64,000 nucleotides of DNA, taken from positions 186,001 to 250,000 of the forward strand of contig NZ_JPLZ01000001.1 in NCBI RefSeq assembly GCF_000735135.1. Reading direction: 5' to 3'. A program made the translations under genes and the position numbers. Below the pieces are notes generated by a model. The model was not told where the DNA came from. It ran no database searches and saw only the letters and a list, made by a program, of their open reading frames with translations. Shown piece by piece: positions 43,031 through 51,670 of the stretch. This stretch comes from Chryseobacterium sp. FH1 (GTDB lineage: Bacteria > Bacteroidota > Bacteroidia > Flavobacteriales > Weeksellaceae). How positions within the stretch are numbered: the first letter of the stretch is position 1; the number at the start of each line of letters is the position of its first letter.

Positions 43031-43279
43031 ATGGAAACAGTAATCAATAAAGATATTCCCGTAAGAAAACAGCTGGAGCCTATTGCCCTGGATGTATCTT
43101 GGTCAAAAATTGCACAAAAATATTTTGGAAAATCAGCATCTTGGATTTATCACAAATTTGATGGCATAGATGGAAACGGCAATCCAGGAGGTTTCACTCC
43201 GGAAGAAAAAGAACAGTTTAAGGGAGGTTTGTACGACCTTGCGGAAAGAATAAGAAAAACCGCAGATGAATTTAAATAA
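43031..43279 (+). CDS. DUF5053-like small protein
   Basis: This 82-residue protein includes PIALDVSWSKIAQKYFGKSASWIYHKFDG, which looks like a helix-turn-helix segment, then FTPEEKEQFKGGLYDLAERIRKTADEF. It resembles the DUF5053 family of Bacteroidetes, of unknown function and often near small partner genes. It is 54 bases from the 48-residue frame and is followed by a terminator, so the two form a closed unit. Confidence 0.72.
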   Translation: METVINKDIPVRKQLEPIALDVSWSKIAQKYFGKSASWIYHKFDGIDGNGNPGGFTPEEKEQFKGGLYDLAERIRKTADEFK

Positions 43280-43324
43280 GAGGAATTAGCTCAAAAGTTG
43301 CAAGCTTATTTCCGAATTACTTCT

Positions 43325-43360
43325 AATCCTTGTGTTGAAAATGCGCAGGGATTTTTATTT
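43325..43360 (+). terminator. Intrinsic terminator after the DUF5053-like gene
   Basis: The arms AATCCTTGTG (43325-43334) and CGCAGGGATT (43344-43353) pair with two G-U pairs, followed by a T-rich run. It closes the two-gene unit. Confidence 0.65.
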
Positions 43361-43419
43361 TACGAAAATTCAATGCTTAGTCAATCGAATAATTTCGCTA
43401 CTTTTAAAGTATAAATTTG

Positions 43420-44592
43420 ATGATGAAAAAAACTTACCTGATTTTATTAATGTCCTTAATTATATTTTCTTGCAAAAAAGAAAATCAATCTGAAGGTTAT
43501 TTGAATCCGGAAGATTATGACGCACAATTGCTCGGAATTCCGAAGGCTCAAATCGATTCTATCCGAAAAAGCGAAGAAAGAAAACAAGCTGTTTTGAGGA
43601 AAGTGTCTTACGAACTGGATTCTGCCACAACGATTGATGTGATGCTTCCTATCAGCAATTTTCTTAAAGATTATTCATTTTCTGGCGACATTAGCTTGAC
43701 GGACCCAAACGCAACTTCCGTACCTGAAGGTTTTGAATATCCGGAATCCATCAGCATTCAGAATCCTATTTCCGATGGCGATTCCGGTGAATTGATATTG
43801 GTCGGGAAATCTGCAAATGCTAATATCTTTCCGGTTTCTGATATTAAAAAATTCAATGAGCCGGAAAAAATTCTTTTCGAAGACAAAAATGCTTTGCTGT
43901 ACGTGGATGGCTATGGTCGCAAGAAAATGTATTACAGGCAATATAATCCAGCAAACTCAACGTACTACCTCTACACCGCCGAAGTTCCGAAATACAACGA
44001 CCCGAAGCTTCAATACGCCTCACTTTTCTCAACTTATAAAAAAGCGCAAAATCTTTTGGCTTTTGACAAGGAAACCTTACCCGAAAATCTAACTTGGGAA
44101 AAAATCAAACCAAGCCTTTCTGAGCCAGAATTCAAAAACTACCAGGTCTATTACAAATCATTGGAAAAGGAACTCAAATATTTTCTTAAAGACAATGACA
44201 GCGTCAATATCAACCGAGACAAAATGCAGTTTTACTTCTATCGCGACGAAGACCATAGCAAAAATACCTTCAACCAGGTTGGGATTTTGGGAAACTCAGA
44301 ATTTGCAGGAACGTTTGAAGATTTGAATTTTGACAACCGAATGTATTCTGGCTATTTCAAACAGATTTATGCTCGTGATGACGAATTCAGATTTATCAGA
44401 AACATCAGTGAGAACAGTATTTTGATGAAAGCCACTCAAGTTGGATACAGCTCTAATACGGTAAGTTATTACATTATTAGTTCCATCAAGACAGAAAAAG
44501 GACAGTTTTATCTCATCAGTCCGACCAATGAAAACGGGAACGATTTGACTTCTTTTATGAATGATTATTTCAGCAGACATTTAAAAATATAA
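43420..44592 (+). CDS. Lipoprotein of unknown function
   Basis: I do not recognise this 390-residue protein. It begins MMKKTYLILLMSLIIFSCKK, a lipoprotein signal with the lipid cysteine at residue 18, so it is membrane-anchored. The body has no named motif but is rich in aromatic and charged residues, including KMYYRQYNPANSTYYLYTAEVP and FYFYRDEDHS-like segments. Two ATGs at 43420 and 43423 could start it. It precedes another lipoprotein gene on the same strand. Confidence 0.72.
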   Translation: MMKKTYLILLMSLIIFSCKKENQSEGYLNPEDYDAQLLGIPKAQIDSIRKSEERKQAVLRKVSYELDSATTIDVMLPISNFLKDYSFSGDISLTDPNATSVPEGFEYPESISIQNPISDGDSGELILVGKSANANIFPVSDIKKFNEPEKILFEDKNALLYVDGYGRKKMYYRQYNPANSTYYLYTAEVPKYNDPKLQYASLFSTYKKAQNLLAFDKETLPENLTWEKIKPSLSEPEFKNYQVYYKSLEKELKYFLKDNDSVNINRDKMQFYFYRDEDHSKNTFNQVGILGNSEFAGTFEDLNFDNRMYSGYFKQIYARDDEFRFIRNISENSILMKATQVGYSSNTVSYYIISSIKTEKGQFYLISPTNENGNDLTSFMNDYFSRHLKI

Positions 44593-44600
44593 TTGTTTGT

Positions 44601-44655
44601 TTTTTGGCGATTTGCTTTTGGCGGTTTGCTTCTGGCTTTTAGCTTTTTACTAATC
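44601..44655 (+). repeat. Short degenerate tandem repeat
   Basis: Units related to TTTTGGCGATTTGC, TTTTGGCGGTTTGC and TTCTGGCTTTTAGC follow one another in the gap between two lipoprotein genes. Similar GGCTTTTGGCTTTT bases occur at about 11695. It has no coding frame. Confidence 0.6.
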
Positions 44656-44672
44656 TTCTAATATTAAAAATT

Positions 44673-45242
44673 ATGCTCAAAATATCTCAACTCATTTTAA
44701 CCGTAATATTAATTTCAATCGTCACAATCTCCTGCAATCCCGTTGGAGAAACAGTTTCCGAAGAAAAACCGTTGGACGACCAATTGGTCAACACCACAGA
44801 AAACATCGATTTGAAGAAAGGTGACGTTCTCGTGCTTTGGGGGAAAATGGATGCATCATTTCTGGAGAATAACAATATTCCTTCTTTTCGCTTGAACTAC
44901 AATCTCAGCTTGGATGGAAAAACCATTGAAAACTCCACTGTGACGATGTTTGCGGGCAATGATAAAATCATCAATTCTACGCACGAAGTCAGAAAAGAAG
45001 AAAAAGAAGAAGAAGAGGAACAAACTGAGAATGAAACTTCTGATGATGAAAATAATTCTGAAGAAACGCCAGAAGAAAAACCTGAAAAAATCGTAAAATC
45101 TGACTGGACTTTTGAACAAGAAGTGATTCAAATTCCAATTGAGAAAGACGGGAAATATACTTTAGATTACAAAGCCAGCAGTGATAGTGAATCGGCGAGA
45201 AGTATGTTTACGAAAGTGGCTGTGATTTTGAGAAAGAAGTGA
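44673..45242 (+). CDS. Lipoprotein with a strongly acidic spacer
   Basis: This 189-residue protein has a signal peptide ending in VTISCNP (lipid cysteine at residue 21), a beta-rich domain (GDVLVLWGKMDASFLENN), then a glutamate-rich stretch (about 106-143, EEKEEEEEQTENE and following) and a second beta segment. It looks like two exported beta segments joined by an acidic linker. Its function is unknown. It is followed by a gene for a membrane protein after 21 bases. Confidence 0.7.
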   Translation: MLKISQLILTVILISIVTISCNPVGETVSEEKPLDDQLVNTTENIDLKKGDVLVLWGKMDASFLENNNIPSFRLNYNLSLDGKTIENSTVTMFAGNDKIINSTHEVRKEEKEEEEEQTENETSDDENNSEETPEEKPEKIVKSDWTFEQEVIQIPIEKDGKYTLDYKASSDSESARSMFTKVAVILRKK

Positions 45243-45263
45243 TGAATTAAATATTAAGTTCAA

Positions 45264-46076
45264 ATGAAGGAGTACGGAATCAATATTTTATATGGAATTT
45301 TAGCAGTTGGAATTATAATTTCTATTTACCACATTGCCACCGACAGAAATGGCGCTGGACTTGGAAATGTGATTGAAACCTTAGTAAACACTTCATTAGT
45401 TTTATTTTCATCAACAATCATCTACTTATTATTTTCCTTCAAAAGAAACATCAGAAAAAGCAGTGTTTGGTTTTTATTACTTCTAAGTTGTCCATTAACA
45501 ATTCTTTCATTGACACAAATGACGGAAGAATATTCACTTAAAATGACAGAGACGACAACACCAAAAGAATTTCTGTACACCGTAAAAGTTGACGCAAGCA
45601 TTTATGAACAGGATAAAATAAAGATTCAAAAATTAGTTGACAGCTTAATTGCTATTAAAACCGTTGAAAAACCGGCAGAATTAGCCTTACGATATGTCGA
45701 TGGGAAAACTTACAATGATACAATAGAAAGAGATTGGGCAATTGATTTACCAGCAAAACTTGAGTATAAAGAAACGATAATTGACACTCTCTTCTATTCT
45801 GAAACCGGAAAAGAAATAATTGCCGGTTTGCTGATAAACAAAGTTTATAACGATTACCAGAAAAATACAAAAGGAGGTATCGAATTTATTGGAAATGGAT
45901 TTTTTCTTTCCAAGAATGACTTTAAACCAATAGAAATACTAAAATATTCTGTCGGAGGTTATGCTAATTATCAATCTTGTTCGGACAGATTAAGATATTA
46001 CTATTTGAAAAAAATTGGAACTTTTGAAAACGAATTTAATATGAATGATATAAGATTTCTAAATCAGAAGAAGTAA
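45264..46076 (+). CDS. Membrane protein of unknown function
   Basis: The 270-residue product has two or three N-terminal membrane helices (about 5-23, 42-62 and 68-88) and a soluble C-terminal domain of about 170 residues with KVDASIYEQDKIKIQKLVDSL. I know no family for it. It follows the acidic lipoprotein gene by 21 bases and ends two bases before a convergent gene. Confidence 0.7.
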   Translation: MKEYGINILYGILAVGIIISIYHIATDRNGAGLGNVIETLVNTSLVLFSSTIIYLLFSFKRNIRKSSVWFLLLLSCPLTILSLTQMTEEYSLKMTETTTPKEFLYTVKVDASIYEQDKIKIQKLVDSLIAIKTVEKPAELALRYVDGKTYNDTIERDWAIDLPAKLEYKETIIDTLFYSETGKEIIAGLLINKVYNDYQKNTKGGIEFIGNGFFLSKNDFKPIEILKYSVGGYANYQSCSDRLRYYYLKKIGTFENEFNMNDIRFLNQKK

Positions 46077-46078
46077 AT

Positions 46079-47437
46079 TTACTTCTTATTCAACGTCTCA
46101 AAAGCAATATAATAAATCCCGTAAAACACAATCGTCGTCAGAATCATCGCAATGGAAAAAGTGTGTTTCACAAAATCCAAAACATAGTCTTTGAATATAA
46201 ATTGCTCGTCATAAATCCCGCTGTAAAAAGGATAAACTTTAATCATCGTTATAAGTCCAGCAAGAATCAAAGGGAAAATCCAATTGTATTTTTTGATGTA
46301 AGAGACAATCCAAAAACTCGCGATGTAGATGGAACTCAACAAAAGTCCTTCCAGCCTTTTATCATTATCAATAATGTCATTTTTGTAGAAAAACAGAATC
46401 AAGACAGATGCGATAATTAGATGAATTTTCTTGGCTTTTTCGAAGTTTGATGGGGAAAGGTATTTTATTTTATCATCAAATCTTATCATTAATAAAGAAA
46501 AAATATTAATCACGGGAACCCAAACCGAGCTTCCAATCACGCCGTAATATTTCTGTTTCTGAAGGCTTCTTTCTTTCAAAAATTGACCTACAAATCTGGA
46601 GCAAATCACGAACACTGCAATGACAGCAATATTATTGAGCCAACCAAAAACCGTCAACTTTTCGCCGAAAAAATCGAGCTGAAGGGAAACTGCATTTTCA
46701 ATCAAATAAGCGAAACCGAAAATCAAACAGCTGATGGAAATCAAAACTGAAACGCCAAAATATCGGTTGGCAAATTGTAAAACTTTGCTTGAAAAATGGT
46801 AAATATTTTCCCGATTGATGATACAGCCTGTCAGAAATAAAAAGGCACCCAAAAACGCAACACTTCTCACAGAAGTCAAAGCATAATAAATAAAAGTCAG
46901 GAGGAATTCAACAGTTTTTGAACTGAAAGTCCCTGTGGAAATCATTTGCTCCACGATTCCCATATCAGAATTGTAGAGCGAAAACAGACCGAGATTCAAA
47001 AGGAATATTTTTCCAAACGCCCATTTTCCGGTTATCAATTCTTCCACCAAATATCGTTTGCTCAAAACAAAAATGGCCAGCGATTCTACAATCAAATATG
47101 AATATTTCCGAATCGTCCCAGAATTGACAATGGTTTCAAACGGAACATAATAATCCAAAAAATTCCGAATCTCCTTCATAAAAAAGAAACACAAAACCAA
47201 CAGAGGAAGCGCCATCACAAAGGATTTCCAACGCTTGTTGATAACAAAATACCAAAGAAAAAACAAGCAGTGAAGCGCAGAAGAGAAGAAATCAAAAATC
47301 TTCGCCAACGAAGAATCTTTTTGCTCGGGATAAAAGAAATTGGTGATAAAATCCACACCTACAAAGATTGCCAACAAAATCCATAAGCTTTGGCTGGATT
47401 TAAAAATCTTCAGCGATAAAACGTCGTTGTTCTCCAT
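46079..47437 (-). CDS. Multi-span membrane protein of unknown function
   Basis: This 452-residue protein has about ten membrane helices and almost no soluble part. I take the ATG at 47437 (MENNDVLSLKIFKSSQSLW); a start 78 bases further upstream would add a basic leader of doubtful value. No transporter or enzyme motif is seen. It is convergent with the preceding gene and divergent from the DUF4177 operon. Confidence 0.7.
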   Translation of the reverse strand: MENNDVLSLKIFKSSQSLWILLAIFVGVDFITNFFYPEQKDSSLAKIFDFFSSALHCLFFLWYFVINKRWKSFVMALPLLVLCFFFMKEIRNFLDYYVPFETIVNSGTIRKYSYLIVESLAIFVLSKRYLVEELITGKWAFGKIFLLNLGLFSLYNSDMGIVEQMISTGTFSSKTVEFLLTFIYYALTSVRSVAFLGAFLFLTGCIINRENIYHFSSKVLQFANRYFGVSVLISISCLIFGFAYLIENAVSLQLDFFGEKLTVFGWLNNIAVIAVFVICSRFVGQFLKERSLQKQKYYGVIGSSVWVPVINIFSLLMIRFDDKIKYLSPSNFEKAKKIHLIIASVLILFFYKNDIIDNDKRLEGLLLSSIYIASFWIVSYIKKYNWIFPLILAGLITMIKVYPFYSGIYDEQFIFKDYVLDFVKHTFSIAMILTTIVFYGIYYIAFETLNKK

Positions 47438-47583
47438 TTGTGAAATTCTTTCCACTAATATAAGAATCTTTTTAATGTTTATGGGTTTTCGTCTGATTAT
47501 TAAAATTTTTCTCAAGATTTTCCTTTCATCATTTCCAATTTACCACTCATCATTTTTTGGTGGATTTGCGTGTTCTGGTATTT

Positions 47584-47591
47584 TACATTTG
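47584..47591 (+). promoter_or_regulatory. Possible -7 box ahead of a 20-residue frame and the DUF4177 operon
   Basis: TACATTTG matches TAnnTTTG. TTG elements lie 15 bases (47566-47568) or 24 bases (47557-47559) upstream, both off the usual spacing, so support is partial. It would drive the short frame at 47619 and the genes beyond. Confidence 0.4.
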
Positions 47592-47618
47592 TTTAAGAAA
47601 ATTTTAAAACCTGAAACT

Positions 47619-47681
47619 ATGATTACCATTTTCATCGAAATCGTTTGTAAAATAATTGACTTTTTCACGCAATTATTTTAA
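47619..47681 (+). CDS. Candidate 20-residue hydrophobic peptide
   Basis: The ATG at 47619 opens a frame encoding MITIFIEIVCKIIDFFTQLF, ended by TAA. The peptide is amphipathic and hydrophobic, with charged residues spaced as in a membrane-active helix, like the toxin peptides of type I toxin-antitoxin pairs or small membrane peptides. A possible promoter lies 28 bases upstream. Chance is the alternative, since a frame this short can arise at random. Confidence 0.35.
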   Translation: MITIFIEIVCKIIDFFTQLF

Positions 47682-47723
47682 TCTCATTTAACTTAAATAT
47701 TAATCCTTTAAAACATTAAAACT

Positions 47724-47924
47724 ATGAAAGATTACAAAGTAGAATCATTAATCTATTACACCAAACTAACGTTGGATTCTGAGCATATCGCAAAAAAATC
47801 TAAAGAGGAAATTCAGGAAAAGCTGGACGAATATTCAAAAAATGGCTACCAATTGACATCCACCACTTCTACCAATTTCGGATTTGCGGTTTACATCTAT
47901 TTGTTTTTTGGGAAGGAGATTTAA
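47724..47924 (+). CDS. DUF4177-like small protein
   Basis: The 66-residue product reads MKDYKVESLIYYTKLTLDSE and ends in YSKNGYQLTSTTSTNFGFAVYIYLFFGK, matching the DUF4177 pattern of a small alpha-beta domain. The role of this family is unknown. Only one base separates its stop from the DUF3667 gene, so they are probably co-translated. Confidence 0.72.
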   Translation: MKDYKVESLIYYTKLTLDSEHIAKKSKEEIQEKLDEYSKNGYQLTSTTSTNFGFAVYIYLFFGKEI

Positions 47925-47925
47925 A

Positions 47926-48702
47926 ATGGAAATGCTCGAGAAAACTTTGATTTGCCAAAACTGCGCTTCTGCCATTGAACAAAATTTTTGTGGGAATTGC
48001 GGACAGAAAAAGTACAAGCGCATCGACAGGAAATACCTCGTGGATGAAGTTCAGTATCTGGCGATTCACACCAACAAAGGTTTCTTTTATTCCATCAAAA
48101 ATATTATCAGAAAACCTGGAAAGACGGCTCTGGACTTCATCAACGGAAATCGGGTAAACCATTACAAACCGCTTTATCTGGCATTTTTGCTTTGCGGATT
48201 TTCTGCTTTTTTATCTCATCAAGTTCTTGACCTCAATGAGATGATGAAAAGCGTGTTTGAGCAAAAAGTAAATTGGACGCCCGAAATGTCAAAATTTTTG
48301 GCTTTTTACAGCAGTTACAATTCATTCATTATGCTTCTGATGGTTCCGGTTTTTGCAATTTTTACATCTTTGGCATTTCGGAAATGGGGACAAAACTATT
48401 ACGAACACGTGATTATGAACGCCTTTTTCCAGACGTATTACACTTTGATTAGTATTGTACTCATTTATCCGACTTACTTTTTGCTAAGGGGAAATGTGGA
48501 GGCCATTATTAATTTATCAGGTCTTTATATAATGGTAATGCCATTGATGGCGGTTTGGTTTTACAAAGGGTTTTATGCTGAGAAAAGTTGGAAATCCGTC
48601 ATTCTAAAAACTTTGCTGGTTTATCTTTTGGCATTTGTCGCTTATATTTTCGTCCTCATCTTTGTTTTCTTGATAGCCATTGCAAAAAAAATGATGATGT
48701 AA
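47926..48702 (+). CDS. DUF3667 membrane protein with zinc ribbon
   Basis: This 258-residue protein begins with a zinc ribbon, CQNCASAIEQNFCGNCGQKK (two CxxC pairs near residues 10-26), and then about five membrane helices with KPGKTALDFINGNRVNHYKPLYLAFLLCG, characteristic of DUF3667. I use the ATG at 47926, since an earlier start would overlap the DUF4177 gene. A LytS/LytTR pair follows after 45 bases, so it may be a membrane partner or target of that system. Confidence 0.82.
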   Translation: MEMLEKTLICQNCASAIEQNFCGNCGQKKYKRIDRKYLVDEVQYLAIHTNKGFFYSIKNIIRKPGKTALDFINGNRVNHYKPLYLAFLLCGFSAFLSHQVLDLNEMMKSVFEQKVNWTPEMSKFLAFYSSYNSFIMLLMVPVFAIFTSLAFRKWGQNYYEHVIMNAFFQTYYTLISIVLIYPTYFLLRGNVEAIINLSGLYIMVMPLMAVWFYKGFYAEKSWKSVILKTLLVYLLAFVAYIFVLIFVFLIAIAKKMMM

Positions 48703-48747
48703 AAAAACTTTCAAGTAAATTCGTAGGATTAATCAAATAAACCGCTT

Positions 48748-49836
48748 GTGACACTATTCAAAAACTGGAAATACCACGTTTTCACAATCATCTATCTGGT
48801 CAGTATCATATTCTTTTTACTGACATTCAGAAAGTTGGTTTACAAAGAAATTTATGGCGTAGCTCCAAACAGTGTTTATTTAGCTGAATGGTTTATTGTC
48901 TTTTTTCTATTGTACATCATTTCCAATCTTATTGTCTTTTTCACAGAATGGCTTTCTAAAAAGAATGTTTCGTTGCTAAAAAGTGTTATGATTATTGGAG
49001 GATTTGTTCTTTTTCTTCACGTTATCTTTCAGATTGTTCTTTGGCCTACTTTACTCTATTTCAATGGATTGATTATGAATATTGATTTTAGTAAAATGGA
49101 TATTAAAAGTGAAATTCTGGAAAAACGTCTCGTCAATTATTGTTATTTCCTTTTTATCACAATCAATTGGTTGGTTTTTATTTATGCTTACAAAATCTAT
49201 CAAAGCAAACAGGACGAACTGAAACAAAAACTGGACACCGAAAAAAACCTAAAAGAAGCCAATCTGAATACTTTGAAAGGCCAAATCAATCCGCATTTTA
49301 TTTTTAATAGTCTTAATAATATCCGAGGATTGGTGCAGGAAAATCCAGCGAAATCAAAAGAAATGATAACCCGAATTTCAGAATTGTTGCGGTCGTCTTT
49401 ACTATCAGGAAAAACAAATTTTGTAACATTGGAACAAGAAGTGGAAACTGTTGAGAATTTTCTGGAGATTTCCAAAATTCAATACGAAGACCGATTGCAT
49501 TTTCAGCTTGACATTTCGCCCGAAACCAAAAGCATTCAAATTCCACCAATGATTTTGCAAATGTTGGTGGAAAATGCTGTAAAACACGGCATTTCTGTTT
49601 TGAAAGATGGTGGCGAAATTGACATCAAAACTTTCATTAATAACAATAATTTCCATCTGGTTGTAAAAAATACGGGAAGCATTTCTAAAAACGAAAGTTC
49701 CACGAAAATCGGCTTGAAAAATATCGAAGAACGTTTAAAACTTTTGTTTGATGACAAAGCAACCTTCAAACTTTCCGAAGCAAACAATGAAGTGACCGCT
49801 GAGATTATCATCAACCAAGACCATTTCACGATTTAA
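48748..49836 (+). CDS. LytS/YehU-type sensor histidine kinase
   Basis: This 362-residue kinase has four N-terminal membrane helices, a short coiled coil (about 150-170) and the His-kinase domain: phosphorylated histidine in QINPHFIFNSLNNIRG, N-box LVENAVKHGI and G-box KIGLKNIEERLKLLF. It starts at a GTG at 48748. Kinases of this group pair with LytTR regulators; the partner gene starts nine bases downstream. The membrane part suggests a membrane-located signal. Confidence 0.9.
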   Translation: MTLFKNWKYHVFTIIYLVSIIFFLLTFRKLVYKEIYGVAPNSVYLAEWFIVFFLLYIISNLIVFFTEWLSKKNVSLLKSVMIIGGFVLFLHVIFQIVLWPTLLYFNGLIMNIDFSKMDIKSEILEKRLVNYCYFLFITINWLVFIYAYKIYQSKQDELKQKLDTEKNLKEANLNTLKGQINPHFIFNSLNNIRGLVQENPAKSKEMITRISELLRSSLLSGKTNFVTLEQEVETVENFLEISKIQYEDRLHFQLDISPETKSIQIPPMILQMLVENAVKHGISVLKDGGEIDIKTFINNNNFHLVVKNTGSISKNESSTKIGLKNIEERLKLLFDDKATFKLSEANNEVTAEIIINQDHFTI

Positions 49837-49845
49837 ATTTGAAAA

Positions 49846-50568
49846 ATGAAGAAGATTACCGCCATCATTGTAGAAGATTCCAGACTTGCCAGAAACGAGT
49901 TGAAAGATTTGCTGAAAGAGATTCCGGAAGTAGAAATCATTGCCGAAGCAGAAAATGCCGATATTGCATTTGAATTGATTAATTCTCAAAGTCCGGATTT
50001 GATTTTTCTTGATATTCAATTGCCTGGAAAAGATGGTTTCCAACTTCTGGAAATGCTGGAAAATGTTCCGATGGTCGTCTTCACAACAGCTTTTGATGAG
50101 TTTGCTATCAAGTCTTTCGAATACAACACTTTGGATTATTTGCTGAAACCAATCAATCCAAAAAGACTTTCCCAATCCATTGAAAAAGTCAAACTGAAAC
50201 TTGCTGAAAAAAAAGAAAAGCAAGACAAAAAACTCGATTTGGAAGACCAGATTTTCATCAAAGACGGCGAAAAATGTTGGATGGTAAAAATCTCGGAAAT
50301 CTATCTTTTCGAAGTCGAAGGCAATTACACCAAAGTCTTTTTCCGAAATGAAAAAGCAGTTCTCACGCGGTCATTAAACATCATCGAGAAAAAACTTCCT
50401 CAAGAAAAATATTTCCGGGCAAACCGAAACACGATTTTCAATATCAATTATATTCAAAACATCGAAAACTGGTTCAGTGGAAATCTGATGATAAAATTGC
50501 CTAATGACAATCAGGTGGAAATCTCCCGAAGACAGGCGGTTTTGTTTAAGGAAATCTATGGGATTTAG
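49846..50568 (+). CDS. LytTR-family response regulator
   Basis: This 240-residue regulator has an N-terminal receiver domain with the phosphorylated Asp in LIFLDIQLPGKDG and a C-terminal LytTR DNA-binding domain (IFIKDGEKCWMVKISEIYLFEVEGNYTKV, then RANRNTIFNINYIQ). It is encoded directly after its kinase. Its targets are not obvious; the DUF3667 operon just upstream is a candidate. Confidence 0.92.
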   Translation: MKKITAIIVEDSRLARNELKDLLKEIPEVEIIAEAENADIAFELINSQSPDLIFLDIQLPGKDGFQLLEMLENVPMVVFTTAFDEFAIKSFEYNTLDYLLKPINPKRLSQSIEKVKLKLAEKKEKQDKKLDLEDQIFIKDGEKCWMVKISEIYLFEVEGNYTKVFFRNEKAVLTRSLNIIEKKLPQEKYFRANRNTIFNINYIQNIENWFSGNLMIKLPNDNQVEISRRQAVLFKEIYGI

Positions 50569-50634
50569 TTTTTTATAATTGAAAATTTAAATACTGTAAA
50601 CAGTCCCAACTCAGGATACATTCTAAATTTTCCT

Positions 50635-50642
50635 TATTTTTG
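50635..50642 (+). promoter_or_regulatory. Possible -7 box for trpS
   Basis: TATTTTTG matches TAnnTTTG and lies 18 bases before the trpS start. The TTG element is not seen at normal spacing. Confidence 0.35.
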
Positions 50643-50660
50643 CGGAAATAACTGATTAAA

Positions 50661-51629
50661 ATGTCTAGAATCCTTACCGGAATACAAGCCACCGGAACAC
50701 CACATTTGGGAAATCTATTGGGAGCCATCATTCCCGCGATTGAATTATCCAAACAAGCAGAGAACGAATCTTTTTTGTTCATCGCCAACCTTCATTCTTT
50801 AACGCAGATCAAAAATGCGGTTGAACTTAAACAAAACACCTACGAGATTGCCGCGGCTTGGCTTGCCTGCGGACTAGACACAGAAAAAACTTATTTCTAC
50901 AGACAAAGCGACATTCCTGAAACCTGCGAACTCTCTTGGCATTTGTCATGCTTTTTTCCTTATCAAAGATTGACATTGGCGCATTCTTTCAAAGACAAAG
51001 CAGACAGATTGCAAGATGTAAACGCCGGACTTTTCACTTACCCGATTTTGATGGCTGCAGATATTTTGCTTTATGATGCGGAAATCGTTCCGGTTGGCAA
51101 AGATCAGCTTCAACATTTGGAGATTGCGAGAGATGTTGCATCAAGATTCAACAATCAAATGGGTGAAGTTTTGGTTTTGCCACAAGCAGAATTGCAACAA
51201 GATACAAAATACGTTCCTGGAACCGACGGACACAAAATGTCAAAATCGAGAGGAAACATTATCAATATTTTCCTTCCAGAGAAAGAACTGAAAAAACAGG
51301 TAATGTCCATTGAAACCGATTCTACGCCGTTGGAAGATCCGAAAGATCCTGAAACTGATAAAGTTTTCGCAATTTACGCTTTGGTTGCAACGCCTGAACA
51401 AACGGAAGAATTAAGAGCTAAATATTTGGCTGGAAATTACGGATACGGACACGCAAAAAAGGAATTGTTAGATTTAATTCTTACAAGATTTGCGAAGGAA
51501 AGAGAGACTTTCGATTATTATATGAACAACCTTCCAGAACTTGAATCTAAACTGCAGGAAGGCGCTCAAAAAACGAGAAAAATCGCTACAGAAACGATTA
51601 CGAGAGTCAGAGAAAGTTTAGGAATTTAA
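50661..51629 (+). CDS. trpS: Tryptophanyl-tRNA synthetase
   Basis: This 322-residue class I synthetase joins tryptophan to its tRNA. The HIGH-equivalent is TPHLGN at residues 13-18 and the second signature is KMSKS at 192-196. Length and both motifs are normal for TrpRS. It stands alone, with a bidirectional terminator downstream shared with a convergent gene. Confidence 0.96.
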   Translation: MSRILTGIQATGTPHLGNLLGAIIPAIELSKQAENESFLFIANLHSLTQIKNAVELKQNTYEIAAAWLACGLDTEKTYFYRQSDIPETCELSWHLSCFFPYQRLTLAHSFKDKADRLQDVNAGLFTYPILMAADILLYDAEIVPVGKDQLQHLEIARDVASRFNNQMGEVLVLPQAELQQDTKYVPGTDGHKMSKSRGNIINIFLPEKELKKQVMSIETDSTPLEDPKDPETDKVFAIYALVATPEQTEELRAKYLAGNYGYGHAKKELLDLILTRFAKERETFDYYMNNLPELESKLQEGAQKTRKIATETITRVRESLGI

Positions 51630-51645
51630 TATCCTCACCCTAAAT

Positions 51646-51670
51646 CCCTCTCCAATTGGAGAGGGACTTT
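51646..51670. terminator. Bidirectional terminator hairpin
   Basis: CCCTCTCCAATTGGAGAGGG is a perfect 10-base palindrome followed by CTTTTT on the plus strand, in the gap between trpS and the convergent HAD gene. It matches a common flavobacterial hairpin. Confidence 0.8.
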
